In this document: positions 1 through 10,690 of the stretch, one piece after another | Numbering within the stretch: position 1 is the stretch's first letter | Layout of the letters: every line of letters begins with the position of its first letter | Source: Carposina sasakii | Taxonomy: Eukaryota; Arthropoda; Insecta; Lepidoptera; Carposinidae | DNA: 64,000 nt | NCBI GenBank assembly: GCA_014607495.2 | Contig: CP053170.1 | Location: forward strand, 434,001 to 498,000 | Direction: 5' to 3' | Made by a program: the position numbers and the translations under genes | The notes under the pieces: model-generated | What the model was told of the DNA's origin: nothing | The model's database searches: none | The model's input: only the letters and a program-made list of their open reading frames with translations

Positions 1-326
1 AATGTTGCGGGGCACTAAGCAACGTTGCAGCGTAACGTACATTGAGTGTTGCGTCGTGTTGCGGGACAAAATGTTTCCTAGTTTATCCGACGCTTAAATA
101 TATCATCGTTAATCTTTTCCTCAGTTACTGATGTGAAAAATTTGTTCTTATAGTGAGGATCTAGGTAAGTGGCTATGACATGTGATACATAAACTTGTCG
201 AAAACTTAAAATGTGGTTATACTTATGTGGTTATATAAACTCTCTCATTTAGACCACCGCGAAGGAATGAGATTTCTTATCTATTTCGCTGTGCGGTATT
301 ATAGGACATCGTTTGGATATTACTTG
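1..326. other. Non-coding, nothing recognised
   Basis: AT-rich sequence with no credible coding frame. The first 75 bases are richer in GC and repeat the words gttgcg and gcaacg. I see no element boundary here. Confidence 0.5.
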
Positions 327-680
327 TTTTTATTGATGAGCGGTCGAATAGGTAAGTTTTGATTTTCTATATACAGGATGTAACAAAAAGGGTATGTTAA
401 GCGAGAAGCTACGTAAATAACCCACTGTAAAGAACCTATCCTCAAAATTTGAGACTCGAAATCACATGTTTATTTTTCCCGATAGTATGAAGAATTTTTA
501 AATATCTCAGAAATTTTCATACAATCTTGAAAAATGAACATGTGATTTTGAGTCTCAAATTTTGTGGATAGCTTCTCTACAGTGGGCTATTTACGTAGCT
601 TTTCGCTTAACATACCCTTTTTGTTACACCCTGTATATAGAAAATCAAAACTTACCTATTCGACCGCTCATCAATAAAAA
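327..680. repeat. Large inverted repeat enclosing a CAGGRTG fold-back MITE
   Basis: The two arms pair across the whole interval with a loop around 480-535. The inner part (374-633) has TIRs beginning CAGGATGTAACAAAAAGGG on the left and CAGGGTGTAACAAAAAGGG read inward from the right, bordered by TATA. This resembles a TA-inserting (mariner-type) MITE. The 47-bp flanks on each side (327-373 and 634-680) are also inverted copies, matching at about 46 of 47 positions. The inner arms differ at several positions. The outer arms therefore match better than the MITE arms. Confidence 0.8.
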
Positions 681-692
681 TTTTTTTTATCA

Positions 693-764
693 ACGATATC
701 ATTAGCGATTAACTTTGAAGATAGGTATATACCTATCTTCAAAGTTAATCGCTAATGATATCGT
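693..764. repeat. 72-bp perfect palindrome, no spacer
   Basis: Bases 693-728 are the exact reverse complement of 729-764, and the centre falls between 728 and 729 in a run reading ggtatatacc. There is no loop. It lies 12 bp from the previous inverted repeat. It may be a real inverted duplication or a fold-back assembly artefact. Confidence 0.9.
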
Positions 765-811
765 ATACACGATTATTAGATATTCTTGATAAGAAACGGA
801 TCTGAGATTGT

Positions 812-1540
812 TCAATTAGCTTTCCCAAAGCTTGTGCATATTCTTTGATCTGTATACATATTTCCTAAAGCATCAATAATAATGGCTCGATCCTTTTTAG
901 GGAACATGGTGTTTTGTATCACGGTAGCGTAACTATGGGTATTATTTAACGATTGGGAATACATGAGTCTACTAGAATCAAAAACAACAATGTCCATTTG
1001 ATAGTTCCAGCCACAAATTTTAATCATAATAATTAGATTATGAGTTTTTCGAACGTCATTTTGTAAATGGCAGTAAATTATTTTATAATAACATTTACAA
1101 AATTAAAAGTTACCAAGTTGTGTTTATAACTACAATAAAATTAAATAAACAGTTTGGACATTGTGGGTTCTGGAATTTACTGTTGGACTTAGCGGTTTCT
1201 GTAAGTCTTGTCTATAGTGCAATTCTCCTCGAAGGCCCACCACGTCACTACATTTGCTGGCTCTTTTTAGGTAGAATCTTTTGCATCTAGCAAAAGGTAC
1301 ATGCCACTTGGCAACATTTAAAAATTGTCTGTTACCATATTTTTCCAGTTGAAGATTTGACATGTTGCTGCTACGTTTATAACCGTTGCATATTGACTTA
1401 GGTACCACGTCTATGTATTTTCTCGGGTTTATTATATTTTCTATTTTTCGCAGTTGCTTTTCAATGTGGGCAAAGACTGTGTGGAAAGAAATGCGTGTCC
1501 TTCTACGGGAACCGCTATTTCTATAATTTTAATTTGCATT
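812..1540 (-). pseudogene. Unrecognised coding remnant
   Basis: Two minus-strand open stretches lie in series. The first runs from about 1540 to 1130 without a stop and carries Arg-rich and Cys-containing patches (for example FARCKRFYLKR). After a gap, 1027-812 encodes about 71 residues including FPKKDRAIIIDAL. The composition looks coding rather than random, and the two pieces could belong to one broken gene. I do not recognise the family and assign no function. No start codon context or splice sites are convincing. Confidence 0.3.
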
Positions 1541-1544
1541 GGTG

Positions 1545-1916
1545 CATGATGGACTAACTATTTTGAAAGCATTATTAATATAGTTTTTATTATGTCCGGC
1601 GCATCAATCAGCCATTATCCGAAGTGAATACATTCTGGTGTAAATACAGTATTACAAAGTCGATAAAAAACTGCAGATGAAATTAGCGTTGAACTTATTA
1701 ACAATTACAATTTCTTATACAACTTTAGTTTAAATTACACAACAATAGACATCATCTGCAATCCCAACATACAATCTTATTCAACTTTAAGAAGTATTAT
1801 TTAACCTAGGAATTACAAAATTGGTAGTATGCACCTTAATAACTATAAAACACACACTGCATTTATTGAAAACAACAAGGATAGGTAATTGAAATTAAAT
1901 AAAATTGTACTTGATA
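1545..1916. other. Non-coding, AT-rich
   Basis: No coding frame or repeat recognised. It lies downstream of the minus-strand gypsy tail, so it could hold that element's 3' untranslated or LTR sequence. No LTR pair is visible to prove this. Confidence 0.4.
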
Positions 1917-2094
1917 TCAATCTACGCCTGTTGGCCACGCCTTCATATATTCAATGCAGGTTGTAGTCGCCTGAGAACCGTCAGCTTTTTCCACCTATAA
2001 CTTTAGTTATACCCCAAATATTTTGATTTAAGCTTAAGCCCTGGTCCAAATTGTGTTCTTTTGATTGCCACCAAATCTCCTTCTTCATATTTAT
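1917..2094 (-). pseudogene. Ty3/gypsy pol C-terminal tail (distal piece)
   Basis: Read on the minus strand from about 2094, the frame encodes EEGDLVAIKRTQFGPGLKLK, a typical integrase C-terminal strand-rich segment. Further on, after an in-frame stop and a frame shift, come VEKADGSQ and YMKAWP before a TGA at 1919-1917. It continues the integrase fragment at 2957-3392; the two parts are separated by a LINE insertion. It is decayed and not functional. Confidence 0.7.
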
Positions 2095-2956
2095 TTATTT
2101 TATTCGGGATATTTACAACGTTATAAATATATAGATACAGAGATAACTTACAAAAGAATGGTCAATTAAAAATTTCCACGAATTTACACAAATCAATAAG
2201 TTCAGTCGACATATCGTTTTTTAAAAGTTACAAATAGTAAAACAATTAACAGCGCAAGGTACATAAAACCATGTATAACAATATCAGCGTGTTACTAGAT
2301 TCCTACATAATATAACACAACATTTGTAGCAGGTAGATACTCAGTAGGTACAAGTTCAAAATCCTAAACAATATTTAATTGTTCACTGTGCACCCACATA
2401 AATTAAACCAAAACTAATAGAACAAACTTAATCTAAATCGAATTATCCCCCCTCAAGATCTCTATAACTGCTTGCTTGAATGTGTGCTTCGAACCGTGAA
2501 ATGGGTCAGCCCCAGAAAAACATTTGTTGTACTGTTGTGCAATACGTGTCATAACAGAATTTTGGGCATAGTCAGAATTATGCAAGGGAACATGAAAGAG
2601 TCCCGTGTGGCGAGTACGACGGGAAGGCGCTTGCAGTGCAATTTGACTCACCAACGCTGGACAGTCAAGGCGTCCATTCACCAGGTCAAAGAGAAACATC
2701 ATATCTGACACTTTCCGGCGATCGTTGAGGGTTAGAATGTTTTGTGTTTGGCAGCTAGATTCATATGAGTCAGACCACTGACGAGCCCTGTAATTAAGAT
2801 GCTTCAAAAATTTCTTTTGTATCGATTCAATCTGTTCTGAGTATGTCGAGTACTGTGGACACCAGACGCAACTAGCGAATTCAAGTGTGCTACGTACGTA
2901 AGCATTATATACTATTTTTATACAACCAAGGTCCGACATAGGCTGGCACACTCTCA
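2095..2956 (-). mobile_element. CR1/jockey-like LINE, 3' fragment
   Basis: A 5'-truncated non-LTR retrotransposon on the minus strand. Its coding part (2960-2433, about 170 residues) carries the region after the reverse transcriptase catalytic core, with YNAYVRSTLEFASCVWCPQY and QKKFLKHLNYRAR. It resembles the end of the larger LINE at 22362-23462. The sequence down to about 2095 looks like its 3' UTR and ends in an AATAAAATAAAT-like tail. It interrupts a gypsy integrase gene, whose coding resumes on both sides. Confidence 0.75.
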
Positions 2957-3392
2957 TCACAAAACCCAGATTTTTGATTTTTGATTATATTCTTTTCTCT
3001 TTTTGTCAAAATATTTCTTATTTTCATCTTGGACTTTTTGAATCTGTTCTCTCGCTTTCATTCTCAATTCTTCTCTGTCTTCTTGATACATCCTTGCACA
3101 TTCCTGCTGTAGTAAATTTTTCATTTCAATATCTTCTTTATTTTTCATCTTTCTTCCTATCGTCAGATTTAAGGGTGTGGTGTCAATATTGCGATAGTAA
3201 GTACTATTCAATGCTCTCCGTACTTTACTAATGTGTCTGTACCATAGACCTTCATCTTGTACATACATACATAATTTCGTCAATACCGGTATAATAGTCC
3301 TTCCTAGAATACGTTCATCTTGTCCATTGCTACGAGGCACTCCAGTAGTTACTTCTACATGATCTATCTGCTCATCCTCACAGTACTGCCCC
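2957..3392 (-). pseudogene. Ty3/gypsy integrase fragment (proximal piece)
   Basis: Minus-strand frame of about 127 residues starting PRSNGQDERILGRTIIPVLT, which corresponds to the region around the catalytic glutamate of a retroviral-type integrase core. A lysine- and glutamate-rich helix (about 3130-2990) follows. The N-terminal integrase, RNase H and reverse transcriptase are missing because a BEL/Pao fragment abuts at about 3394. The C-terminal end is cut by the LINE and resumes at 2094. Confidence 0.75.
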
Positions 3393-3393
3393 C

Positions 3394-4970
3394 TTGTTTA
3401 GGCCTGGTCCAGGGCCAAAACTTTATCAAAAAAATAAAAAGATTTTGACAGTCAAATCAGTCAGAAAATTGCTCTGCGAGAGCGAGGTCGTTCCACCGAG
3501 TTTCCACCATAAACAAATACCATCAAAAATACTAAGTGCGACTTATCCGTCCCGGGACGTGGACAAGAGGAGGCTGCAGCAGTTTGGGGCAAGTCCCTGG
3601 ACCCATAATTCATAAAAAGTAGAACTTGTCATTCAAAAATGAATGTCGAACTTTCTGACCCAGAGTTTGAACTACTAACTCAACCACTCAATATCTCTAG
3701 AGAGATATGTTTCTTACGCTTACAAAAACTGTACGATTTGTCTAAGACAGCCCTAGATGACAAACGCCTTATTCAAGTTTTGTATGCTAGGGTAGAAGAT
3801 CTTTCATCTACACGTGCAAACTATCAGCGTTATTCCCAAGAGATTCTTGCCTTAAACAAGAGGAAGAATCCGAAATACAAGCTTTCGTATCAAGAGCTCA
3901 ATGCCTCCGATCAAATTTATTATTCGATTCGCTGTGTCGAAGCTCAAATGAAGGAAATAGATGCAACCTGATACTAGTAACTCAAGTCGTCGCGTCAAGT
4001 TACCAGAGCTGCGTATAAGTAATTTTGATGGTAAGCTCGAGAATTGGCCGACCTTTCGAGACACTTTTCTCAGTTTGATCCATGATAATGGATATGTCGG
4101 TGATATCGATAAGTTCTTTTACCTACTGTCGTCTGTGAGTGACCTGGCTCTTACCATAGTCAAGTCGATGTCGGTAACCGCAGATAACTATCCTATAGTT
4201 TGGGAGGCTTTAGTTAGCCGCTACGAAAATAAACGTGCCTTAGCTACTGCATACTTAGACAAGATATTTAATGTCAAACCATTAAATGTCGAGTCTGCTT
4301 CGGGTTTGAATTAAAAATACCTAATTTGTCATCTTATATGTTATTTTATGTAATCTTTGCGCAATCTAGACCCTGTGAGACGACGTGAGTTCGAACAAAC
4401 CGTGTCCCCGGGGGAACTTCCTTCCATTGAGCAGTTGTTAGCATTCGTGGAAAAGCATGTGCGGGTTTTGGAAATGTCAGAGTATAAAACTGTCTCAGTT
4501 AACCGGCCTCGCAGTTTAAGCCGAGTTCGCCGCGTCCTTCCACTAGGCGCAATACAGGCTTGACCAAGGCGCCGGTATAGGCTTGAAGAGGTCCGGTGAA
4601 CGGACACCTAGTCGACCGTGACGTCACTATGCCCTCGGCTTGTACGCCCGCCCCTGCGGTCCACCAGTATGGCTTACCTGGGACGGACGTGTAAGTTGAC
4701 GGTTAGAGGCGTCCTCTTCCCTGGTTGGGGGTCAATGTTTTATTTTGAGCAACAGTCATTGCTCTCAATATCATTACATTGATTACTGTACAGGAAAGAG
4801 CTCCCCGGAAACATAAAATCCTCAAAGGCTATCGAAAAATAGGGAACATCAATAAAGAAAACTGATCCTAAACCGTCCTCTTCTAATGATGCTCGTGCTT
4901 CAACCTCCAAAAACTCGCGAAGTCAGGGAAACTCCAAAACCCCCTCTCGCTCGAACTTCAGGAAAGGGCG
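3394..4970 (+). pseudogene. BEL/Pao retrotransposon gag remnant
   Basis: Serial plus-strand fragments of a BEL/Pao gag. At 3639-3971 is an N-terminal helical region (MNVELSDPEFELLTQP). At 3961-4314, in another frame, is the DUF1759-type core with LPELRISNFDGKLENWPTF. At 4357-4563 comes LPSIEQLLAFVEKHVRVLE. At 4861-4970 is a Ser/Arg-rich linker (SKNSRSQGNSKTPSRSNFRK) that normally precedes the zinc knuckles. Frameshifts, a short AT-rich insertion at about 4312-4355 and unrelated-looking sequence at 4564-4860 break the frame. Protease, reverse transcriptase and integrase are absent. No LTR was found. Confidence 0.75.
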
Positions 4971-4979
4971 GGGGGGGTT

Positions 4980-5235
4980 TTACTATAAGTGCCTTTTCAT
5001 ACGACCCGGTTGCCGGGTATCCGGCGGCGACGTGTATGGACATGTACGATAGCTTTTATACGTACCAACATAATTTACCGGAAAGGCGGTCGCCGGGTCG
5101 TCGCCGGATTCACCACTATGCGCCTGGTCGCCACGTATCGGTTAGCCGGCGAACGGATTCACAGTGGTGTATGGCACACGTAACAAGCTTTCATACGCAC
5201 CGGCGCACATACGGGTATTTTGTCCACCTAGCCGG
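4980..5235. repeat. GC-rich block with gccggg/ccggcg words
   Basis: A sharp GC-rich island inside AT-rich sequence. It contains cgacccggttgccgggta and later cggtcgccgggtcgtcgccg, plus the paired words agcttttatacgtac and agctttcatacgcac about 150 bp apart. This suggests an internally repetitive non-autonomous element. Ends and superfamily are undetermined. Open frames through it look like by-products of the high GC. Confidence 0.35.
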
Positions 5236-5617
5236 TTAAAAATCAATTTCTTAGAATTGGTCGCAGGTAAAAACGTAGATCACTTTTTGATAAAATGCAA
5301 CAGCAAAGGACAATGCCCATTCATGACCTGTCAAATTGAAAAATACATGTTGTCGTGTATATTGATGAGACATGTTCAGAAAAATACGTAATTTTTTGTT
5401 TATTACGAAATGAAAATCAAAATAAAAAACTTCAATATAGAAAAAAAGTAAATATTTTGTGTTTCGATATGTTTTACTTGAATTTAATTATTACAAACGC
5501 AGCTATTATTAACGTATCAATAAAGGAATGTTCATATTGACTATGGGTGCGCCCACCACCTTCCGAATTGTAACGCCTAATACAATTTCATTTATGTTCA
5601 TATTGTCCGAAGACCAA
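5236..5617. other. Non-coding, nothing recognised
   Basis: AT-rich, without a credible gene. It leads directly into the minisatellite. Confidence 0.4.
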
Positions 5618-5878
5618 AGACGCACACTCACGTCATTCAAACTTAACATCAAGACGTACGCATACGTCATCCAAACTTAACATCAAGACGCACGCTCAAG
5701 TCATCCAAACTTTACATCTAAGACGCACGCTCACGTCCCAAACTATACATCTAAGACGCACGCTCACGTCATCCAAATTTCAGATCTAAGACGCACACTC
5801 ACGTCCCAAACTATACATCTAAGACGTACGCTCACGTCTGCCAAATTTTACATCTAAGACGCACGCTCACGTCATCCA
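5618..5878. repeat. Minisatellite, 8 units of about 33 bp
   Basis: Eight tandem units share agacgcacgctcacgtc followed by a variable a/t-rich half ending acatcta. Unit lengths vary between about 32 and 35 bp because atccaaa and ccaaa variants alternate. Unit divergence is moderate. Confidence 0.85.
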
Positions 5879-6151
5879 TTTTATTCAATCATTTGAGTTA
5901 AAACTTCCTAACTATAGCTTCAATCCTCATGACACTATAGGTAGGTATCTTAATTCATAAAAATCATTTATAACGCCATTATACCAGGTACCTAAACAAG
6001 TTCAAATTAATTATAAAAAAACCACATTAAAAATGAAATGGGTAGTAATGTAATAGCATAGAGGGATAATTCCTCTATATTAAAAGGTATCTCAATTAAT
6101 AACTTAAAAATATTTAAACGTCGTTTCTGATAATAACAAAATAGTTGGTTT
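5879..6151. other. Non-coding, nothing recognised
   Basis: AT-rich spacer between the minisatellite and the hAT MITE. No frame or repeat is supported. Confidence 0.4.
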
Positions 6152-6159
6152 ATACATAC

Positions 6160-6587
6160 TAGTGATGTAACGAATATTGGATTTTTCACATTTGCGAATG
6201 CGAACGCGATTGCAAATATTTTAAAATTTCAAAAAAATGTTTGACAGGTTTGATGTTTTGTGTCGGCCATGTTTGAATTGAACATAGCCGAGCCGATATT
6301 GGTTAATTGAATGAATTTAGTCACAGAAAGTTCATTCTAAAAGTTGTTTAGTTTTGAGGTTAGTTTTATGTTATTTCTCAAATTTAACTGATATTTAAGG
6401 GACAAAGTGGCATAATATATATCTAAGTGTTACCTATTGTATTATTATTTCATATGCATGCATATAATAATTTCCTTTTTGATTATTAAAAACATTCGCT
6501 AAATATTCGCATAATTTTTGCGAATGCGAATATTGAAAAATACGCGGATATTCGCGAATGCGAATGCGAATATCCGTTACATCACTA
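6160..6587. mobile_element. hAT-type MITE with 8-bp target duplication
   Basis: A 428-bp element with ends TAGTGATGTAACGAATATT and, inward from the right, TAGTGATGTAACGGATATTC. It is flanked by the perfect 8-bp direct repeat ATACATAC (6152-6159 and 6588-6595), the duplication size of hAT elements. The inner part repeats gcgaatgcgaa motifs near both ends, which are possible transposase binding sites. It has no coding capacity and must have been moved in trans. It sits just upstream of the DUF7869-like pseudogene. Confidence 0.88.
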
Positions 6588-8506
6588 ATACATACCATGT
6601 AAAATACTCAGCTAAATACTGCCTTCCCTGAGACTTAACTACCTTCCAGCTTTAACTGGACAAGAAAATGATCTTACTTCAATTACCGCCACTTCCTGCC
6701 ATTTACAGACAAGTGACTCTTTATGCCACAGATCAGGCTCCGCATGTTCAGTTCAAATTGAAGGCTCAGTAACTAGCAACTCTAATACCGTAGGTCCTTC
6801 TTATACATCGTATAGCGACGTAACTACTGAAGTTAATATATTGTCTGAGTTATCTAACTCCTACTCCTCCTCGCGAACTGTGGATAACGGTAATGATATT
6901 GGAGAGTCGACGCAATATCCTGATAAAGCAAGAAAAAGAACTCGACATCGAAATAATTGGTTTGATGAAAAAAATAAGAAGTTAAAAAACTTGGGCCAAT
7001 GCTTCATAAGCGCCAGAACAAAAGTTTCTAGACCAGGAAAAACTTTAGGAGATCCATGTAATTGTCGGCGTAAATGTATTGATAAAATTACGGAAGCTAC
7101 AAGACGACACATTTTTAATCATTTTTGAGCAATAGGTGATCACGAGAGACAATGGGACTTTATTATACGATACGCTAAGGCGCAAACTATAAAGAAAATG
7201 CAATTGGAAAGAAAGAACAATAGAGTGCAAACTATTCAATATAGTCTCCCGCTTGATTTTCAAAACTTAATTGTAACAGCAGACGTATGCAAAACGATGT
7301 TTATTAATACTTTAGTAGTTTCCGAAAAAGTCATTTATACAGCTTTAGAAAAACAAAGTTCTACCACCAAATTAGCTGATAATAGAGGCAAACATGACAA
7401 CAGGCCCCAGAAAATGAGTGATAGTACAGAACAAAGTATTATAAAACACATAAAGTTATTTCAGGTTGTACATAGAATCACATTATAGACGCAAAGACTC
7501 ACAAAAAATGTATTTAGAGGAATCTTTAAATATATCAAAGATGTACAGATTATATCAAGAATGGTATCCCACTATAGAAGATTGTTCACATGAAAAAATA
7601 GCATCAAAAAGTCAGTATGAATTAATTTTTAATACCCGTTTCAACTAGGTATTCATTTTTCAAACCCAAAAAAGATATGTGTGATCGCTGTTTTATGTTT
7701 CATAACGCCGACAATAATAGGAAAACTCAACTCCAAGAAGACCACCAAAAGCATCTACAAGAAAAAGAAATTGTGCGAGACATTAAAAATGCCGAAAAAC
7801 TTAATTTTAATATTGAACACGAAACAGTTGCTTCATTCAACCTTGAGAAAATTTTATATATTCCACAAGGTGAATCAAGTATTTTCTTCTATAAAAGAAA
7901 ATATTCTGTTTTAAACTTTACAGTTTACGACATGTTACGCAAAAAAGGTTACTGCTATGCATGGCATAGTGAAATAGCAAAGAGAGGCTCTAATGACATT
8001 GCCAGTTGTTTATTTTTGTTTATGAAAAATGAAGTTCAGAATGGCAGAAATAATATATCTTTCTATTCTGATTCATGCACTGGTCAAAATAGGAACAGAT
8101 TTGTGTTTGCCATGTTTTCTTGGGCAAGAAAACATTTTAAAGTGACTATAACGCACAGGTTTTTCGAAAAGGGCCACTCTCAATCCGAAGGAGACTCTAT
8201 GCATTCCTGCATAGAGATGGTAAAAAAAAAAATATTTACTCCAGAGCAAATATATTACATAATAAGGAATGCCAAAGTAAAAGGCGAAAAAATTGAATTA
8301 AAAGAGATGAAGCAAACGGATTTCTTTGACTTCAAGGATATAGTGAATTGTAAAGATAAAAACTGGTTACAGGACAACACGGGAGAAAAAATTTATTGGT
8401 CCAAAATAAAAGAAATACGTTTTGAGAAAGACCAACCAGACCAAGTATTGTTTAAGTATACATTAAATGAAGAATATAAAGAGCTCAATGTCAATCGGAT
8501 TGGTAG

Positions 8507-10019
8507 TAGACATGGGTAACTCCGGACACAACTATATCCTCGGATATATATCCAGAGGTGGATATGAATCAACTCCTTCACTTTAAAGAAAGTTACCATA
8601 TCCTATATCCGACCCACTCCGACCTACCGAATAATGCCGAAGATAAGAATAAGTGAGCGAGACGGAATGCGAACGCGCCGGAACGCGCGGTACTATCGCA
8701 GTAGACGCATGAGCGCGAATGTAACGACATTACACGAGTATATACGAATACTCACGAGCGACAGGCATGCCGTTTAGTTCGTTGCAATGTTTGTTTTGAA
8801 ATATTTGTTTTCGTAATTATAATTTTCAAAATTTCTATTTATTCCGTTTTATATTTGATCTTAAGTATTTTGTTTTTAATGTAAATAAAACTCATCCTTT
8901 CATTCGCTTAAGCGTCTTCAGAACTTTCTGCCTTTTAAAACTAAAATAAGTCTTGCCCAGACCCTTATTCTCCCTCTTATTGATTATGCGGATGTTTGCT
9001 ATCTCGACGCCAATGAGGAGCTGCTAAATAAACTCGAACGTCTACAGAATTTAGGTATCCGATTTATATACGGACTACGTAAATTTGATCACGTATCTCA
9101 CTTTCGTAAAGAGTTAAAATGGCTCCCGATTCGTTTTCGCCGGAATACTCATCTATTAACACTCCTTTTTAAAATTTTAAATTATCGTTTTTCTCCATTA
9201 TATCTCAGTGAGCGCTTTAAATATCTCTTTTCAAGAGATCGGCCTCTCCGATCCAATACGGCATCACTGCTACAAACTCCCCGATTTAATTCTGGGGCTT
9301 TTGGGTATTCTTTCTCGGTTCGGGCGGTTAAGCTCTGGAATGAATTACCCCACACGGTTAGAGATTGTCACACTGTTGGTACATTTAGGGAAAAGCTGAA
9401 GGATCACTACCTGTCCATTATATGAATATGCTGTCATTTGCTTTTTCTCCTTTTTTTTCTTAATGTAGTTCTGTAGTTTCTTAGAATTTGTTTAATTGCA
9501 CATGTTACCCTGTTGTTAACAATTTCTCTTTACTTGCTTGGCTTGCTGGAAGAGATCTCTGGTAGAGATAAGCTTGCCATTGTACATGCATCTCTTCTTT
9601 AATGTTGTATGCCATATTTCTTTTTGTGTATGTGCAATAAAGAATAAAGAATAAAGAATAAAAGCTGTTTGGATTTGGAATTATTTTTAGGACAATAGTT
9701 TTAGTGTACCTTTGTGTACCTATTTAGTGATTTTTAAATACGCCTATCAAATATTCTAATTATTATTTGGATAGATCATCCCAATCATATCTCGGTTCGC
9801 TTAATCTGTTCATTCCCGGATATGTACGCGGAGTTGGATCTGTTAAAAGGACACCTGCAACAACCTAACCAAACCAATCCCAGTCATATCTCGCTCCACT
9901 TAATCTCTTCGTTCCCGGACATGCACGCGGAGTTGGATATGTTAAAAGGATATATATCCATAGTCGGAGTGATTTGCTACATGTTCAATCCTTTCCCGGA
10001 TATGATTAGCCCATGCCTA
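8507..10019. mobile_element. 1.5-kb non-autonomous hAT-like element
   Basis: Ends read TAGACATGGGTAA on the left and TAGGCATGGGCTAA inward from the right. The element is flanked by the perfect 8-bp duplication ATTGGTAG (8499-8506 and 10020-10027). Subterminal ggatatatatcc words occur near both ends. There is no transposase. A LINE fragment (8905-9661) is nested inside. It cuts the DUF7869-like coding sequence, whose reading resumes right after the duplication. Confidence 0.85.
8905..9661 (+). mobile_element. 5'-truncated CR1-like LINE nested in the hAT element
   Basis: Encodes the C-terminal part of a LINE ORF2 after the catalytic core: LAQTLILPLIDYADVCYLD, LGIRFIYGLRKFDHVSHF and LWNELPHTVRDCHTVGTF, ending at a stop near 9422. 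The 3' UTR ends in repeated aataaag units at about 9630-9661, a LINE-type tail. The same family recurs at 37409-40633. It is dead because the endonuclease and catalytic reverse transcriptase core are missing. Confidence 0.85.
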
Positions 10020-10242
10020 ATTGGTAGTCGACGCAGACGCAGACGGTGGTAATTTAACGGATGACAGCTATGACTTGAAACAAGCTTACGATGGACCTTT
10101 ACTTATACCATTGCCTCTATATAAAGATTTAATTACTTTGTGCGATTGTGGAGCTATTCCAGAATTCTATCAGAGCTTTTACAGAAACCTTCATAAGCAA
10201 GATGTTAATTTCAATGATAATATTGAGGATGATGTGGAGTAG

Positions 10243-10690
10243 ACCCAACGGTTTAGGCTACCATTAAGACAGAATTATAAAGAGAACAAAGGAGATATAA
10301 TAACTATTATTTTATCATGACATTTGGATTATTTCCTTAAACCAAATGCTATTCTTTTCCTTTTTAATTATAATTGAAGACTAAAACGATTACTTTGATC
10401 TCTCTAATGTCTAAGTTTATTTTATTTTTCCTGTATTAGTTTATTATTTTTGTATCATCTCAATACCAAGTACAAAGTACTATTTAAGAATTGTGATTTT
10501 TTATTTTTTTACTTCCACTATAATGTGTAATACATTATAAAAAATAATTTCGTTTTAGTATGATATTTTCTTTGTTTTATTACAATCACAATCACATGGC
10601 GATCGCCTCATACTCTAACTTCGATCCGGGCCCACTCCATTGAAATGTTCGGATTGATTACTTTTAGTACTATTCGCCATCAGTGCTTCG
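10243..10690. other. 3' flank of the broken gene, non-coding
   Basis: AT-rich, probably partly the 3' UTR of the DUF7869-like gene. Near 10680-10715 lies cggaaggcatgttaagccgt, a word I associate with dispersed moth repeats (weak memory-based remark). The satellite starts just after it. Confidence 0.35.

Larger units (their letters stand above)
6616..10242 (+). pseudogene. DUF7869-like protein gene, broken and interrupted
   Basis: Coding runs from about 6616 to 8498 and resumes after the hAT insertion at 10028-10242. Visible in order: an acidic/Ser-rich N-terminus; a basic stretch; a Cys cluster (DPCNCRRKCIDKI, about 7050-7080); SHYRRKDSQKMYLEESLNIS; a CDRC motif at 7680; the core SFYSDSCTGQNRNRFVFAM and KGHSQSEGDSMHSC (about 8060-8210); and a C-terminus with GAIPEFYQSFYRNL. 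The core resembles an uncharacterised insect family (DUF7869) that I believe has an RNase H-like fold; that fold is from memory, not shown here. Lesions: in-frame TGA at 7126-7128, frameshifts near 7470 and 7650, the insertion at 8507, and a frame change in the cgcaga repeat at 10028-10050. No ATG was found. Confidence 0.7.

Noticed and set aside
5618..5878. Regular 33-bp repeats resembling a CRISPR array
   Set aside because: Units are directly adjacent and similar along their whole length, with no unique spacers or cas genes; the genome is eukaryotic.
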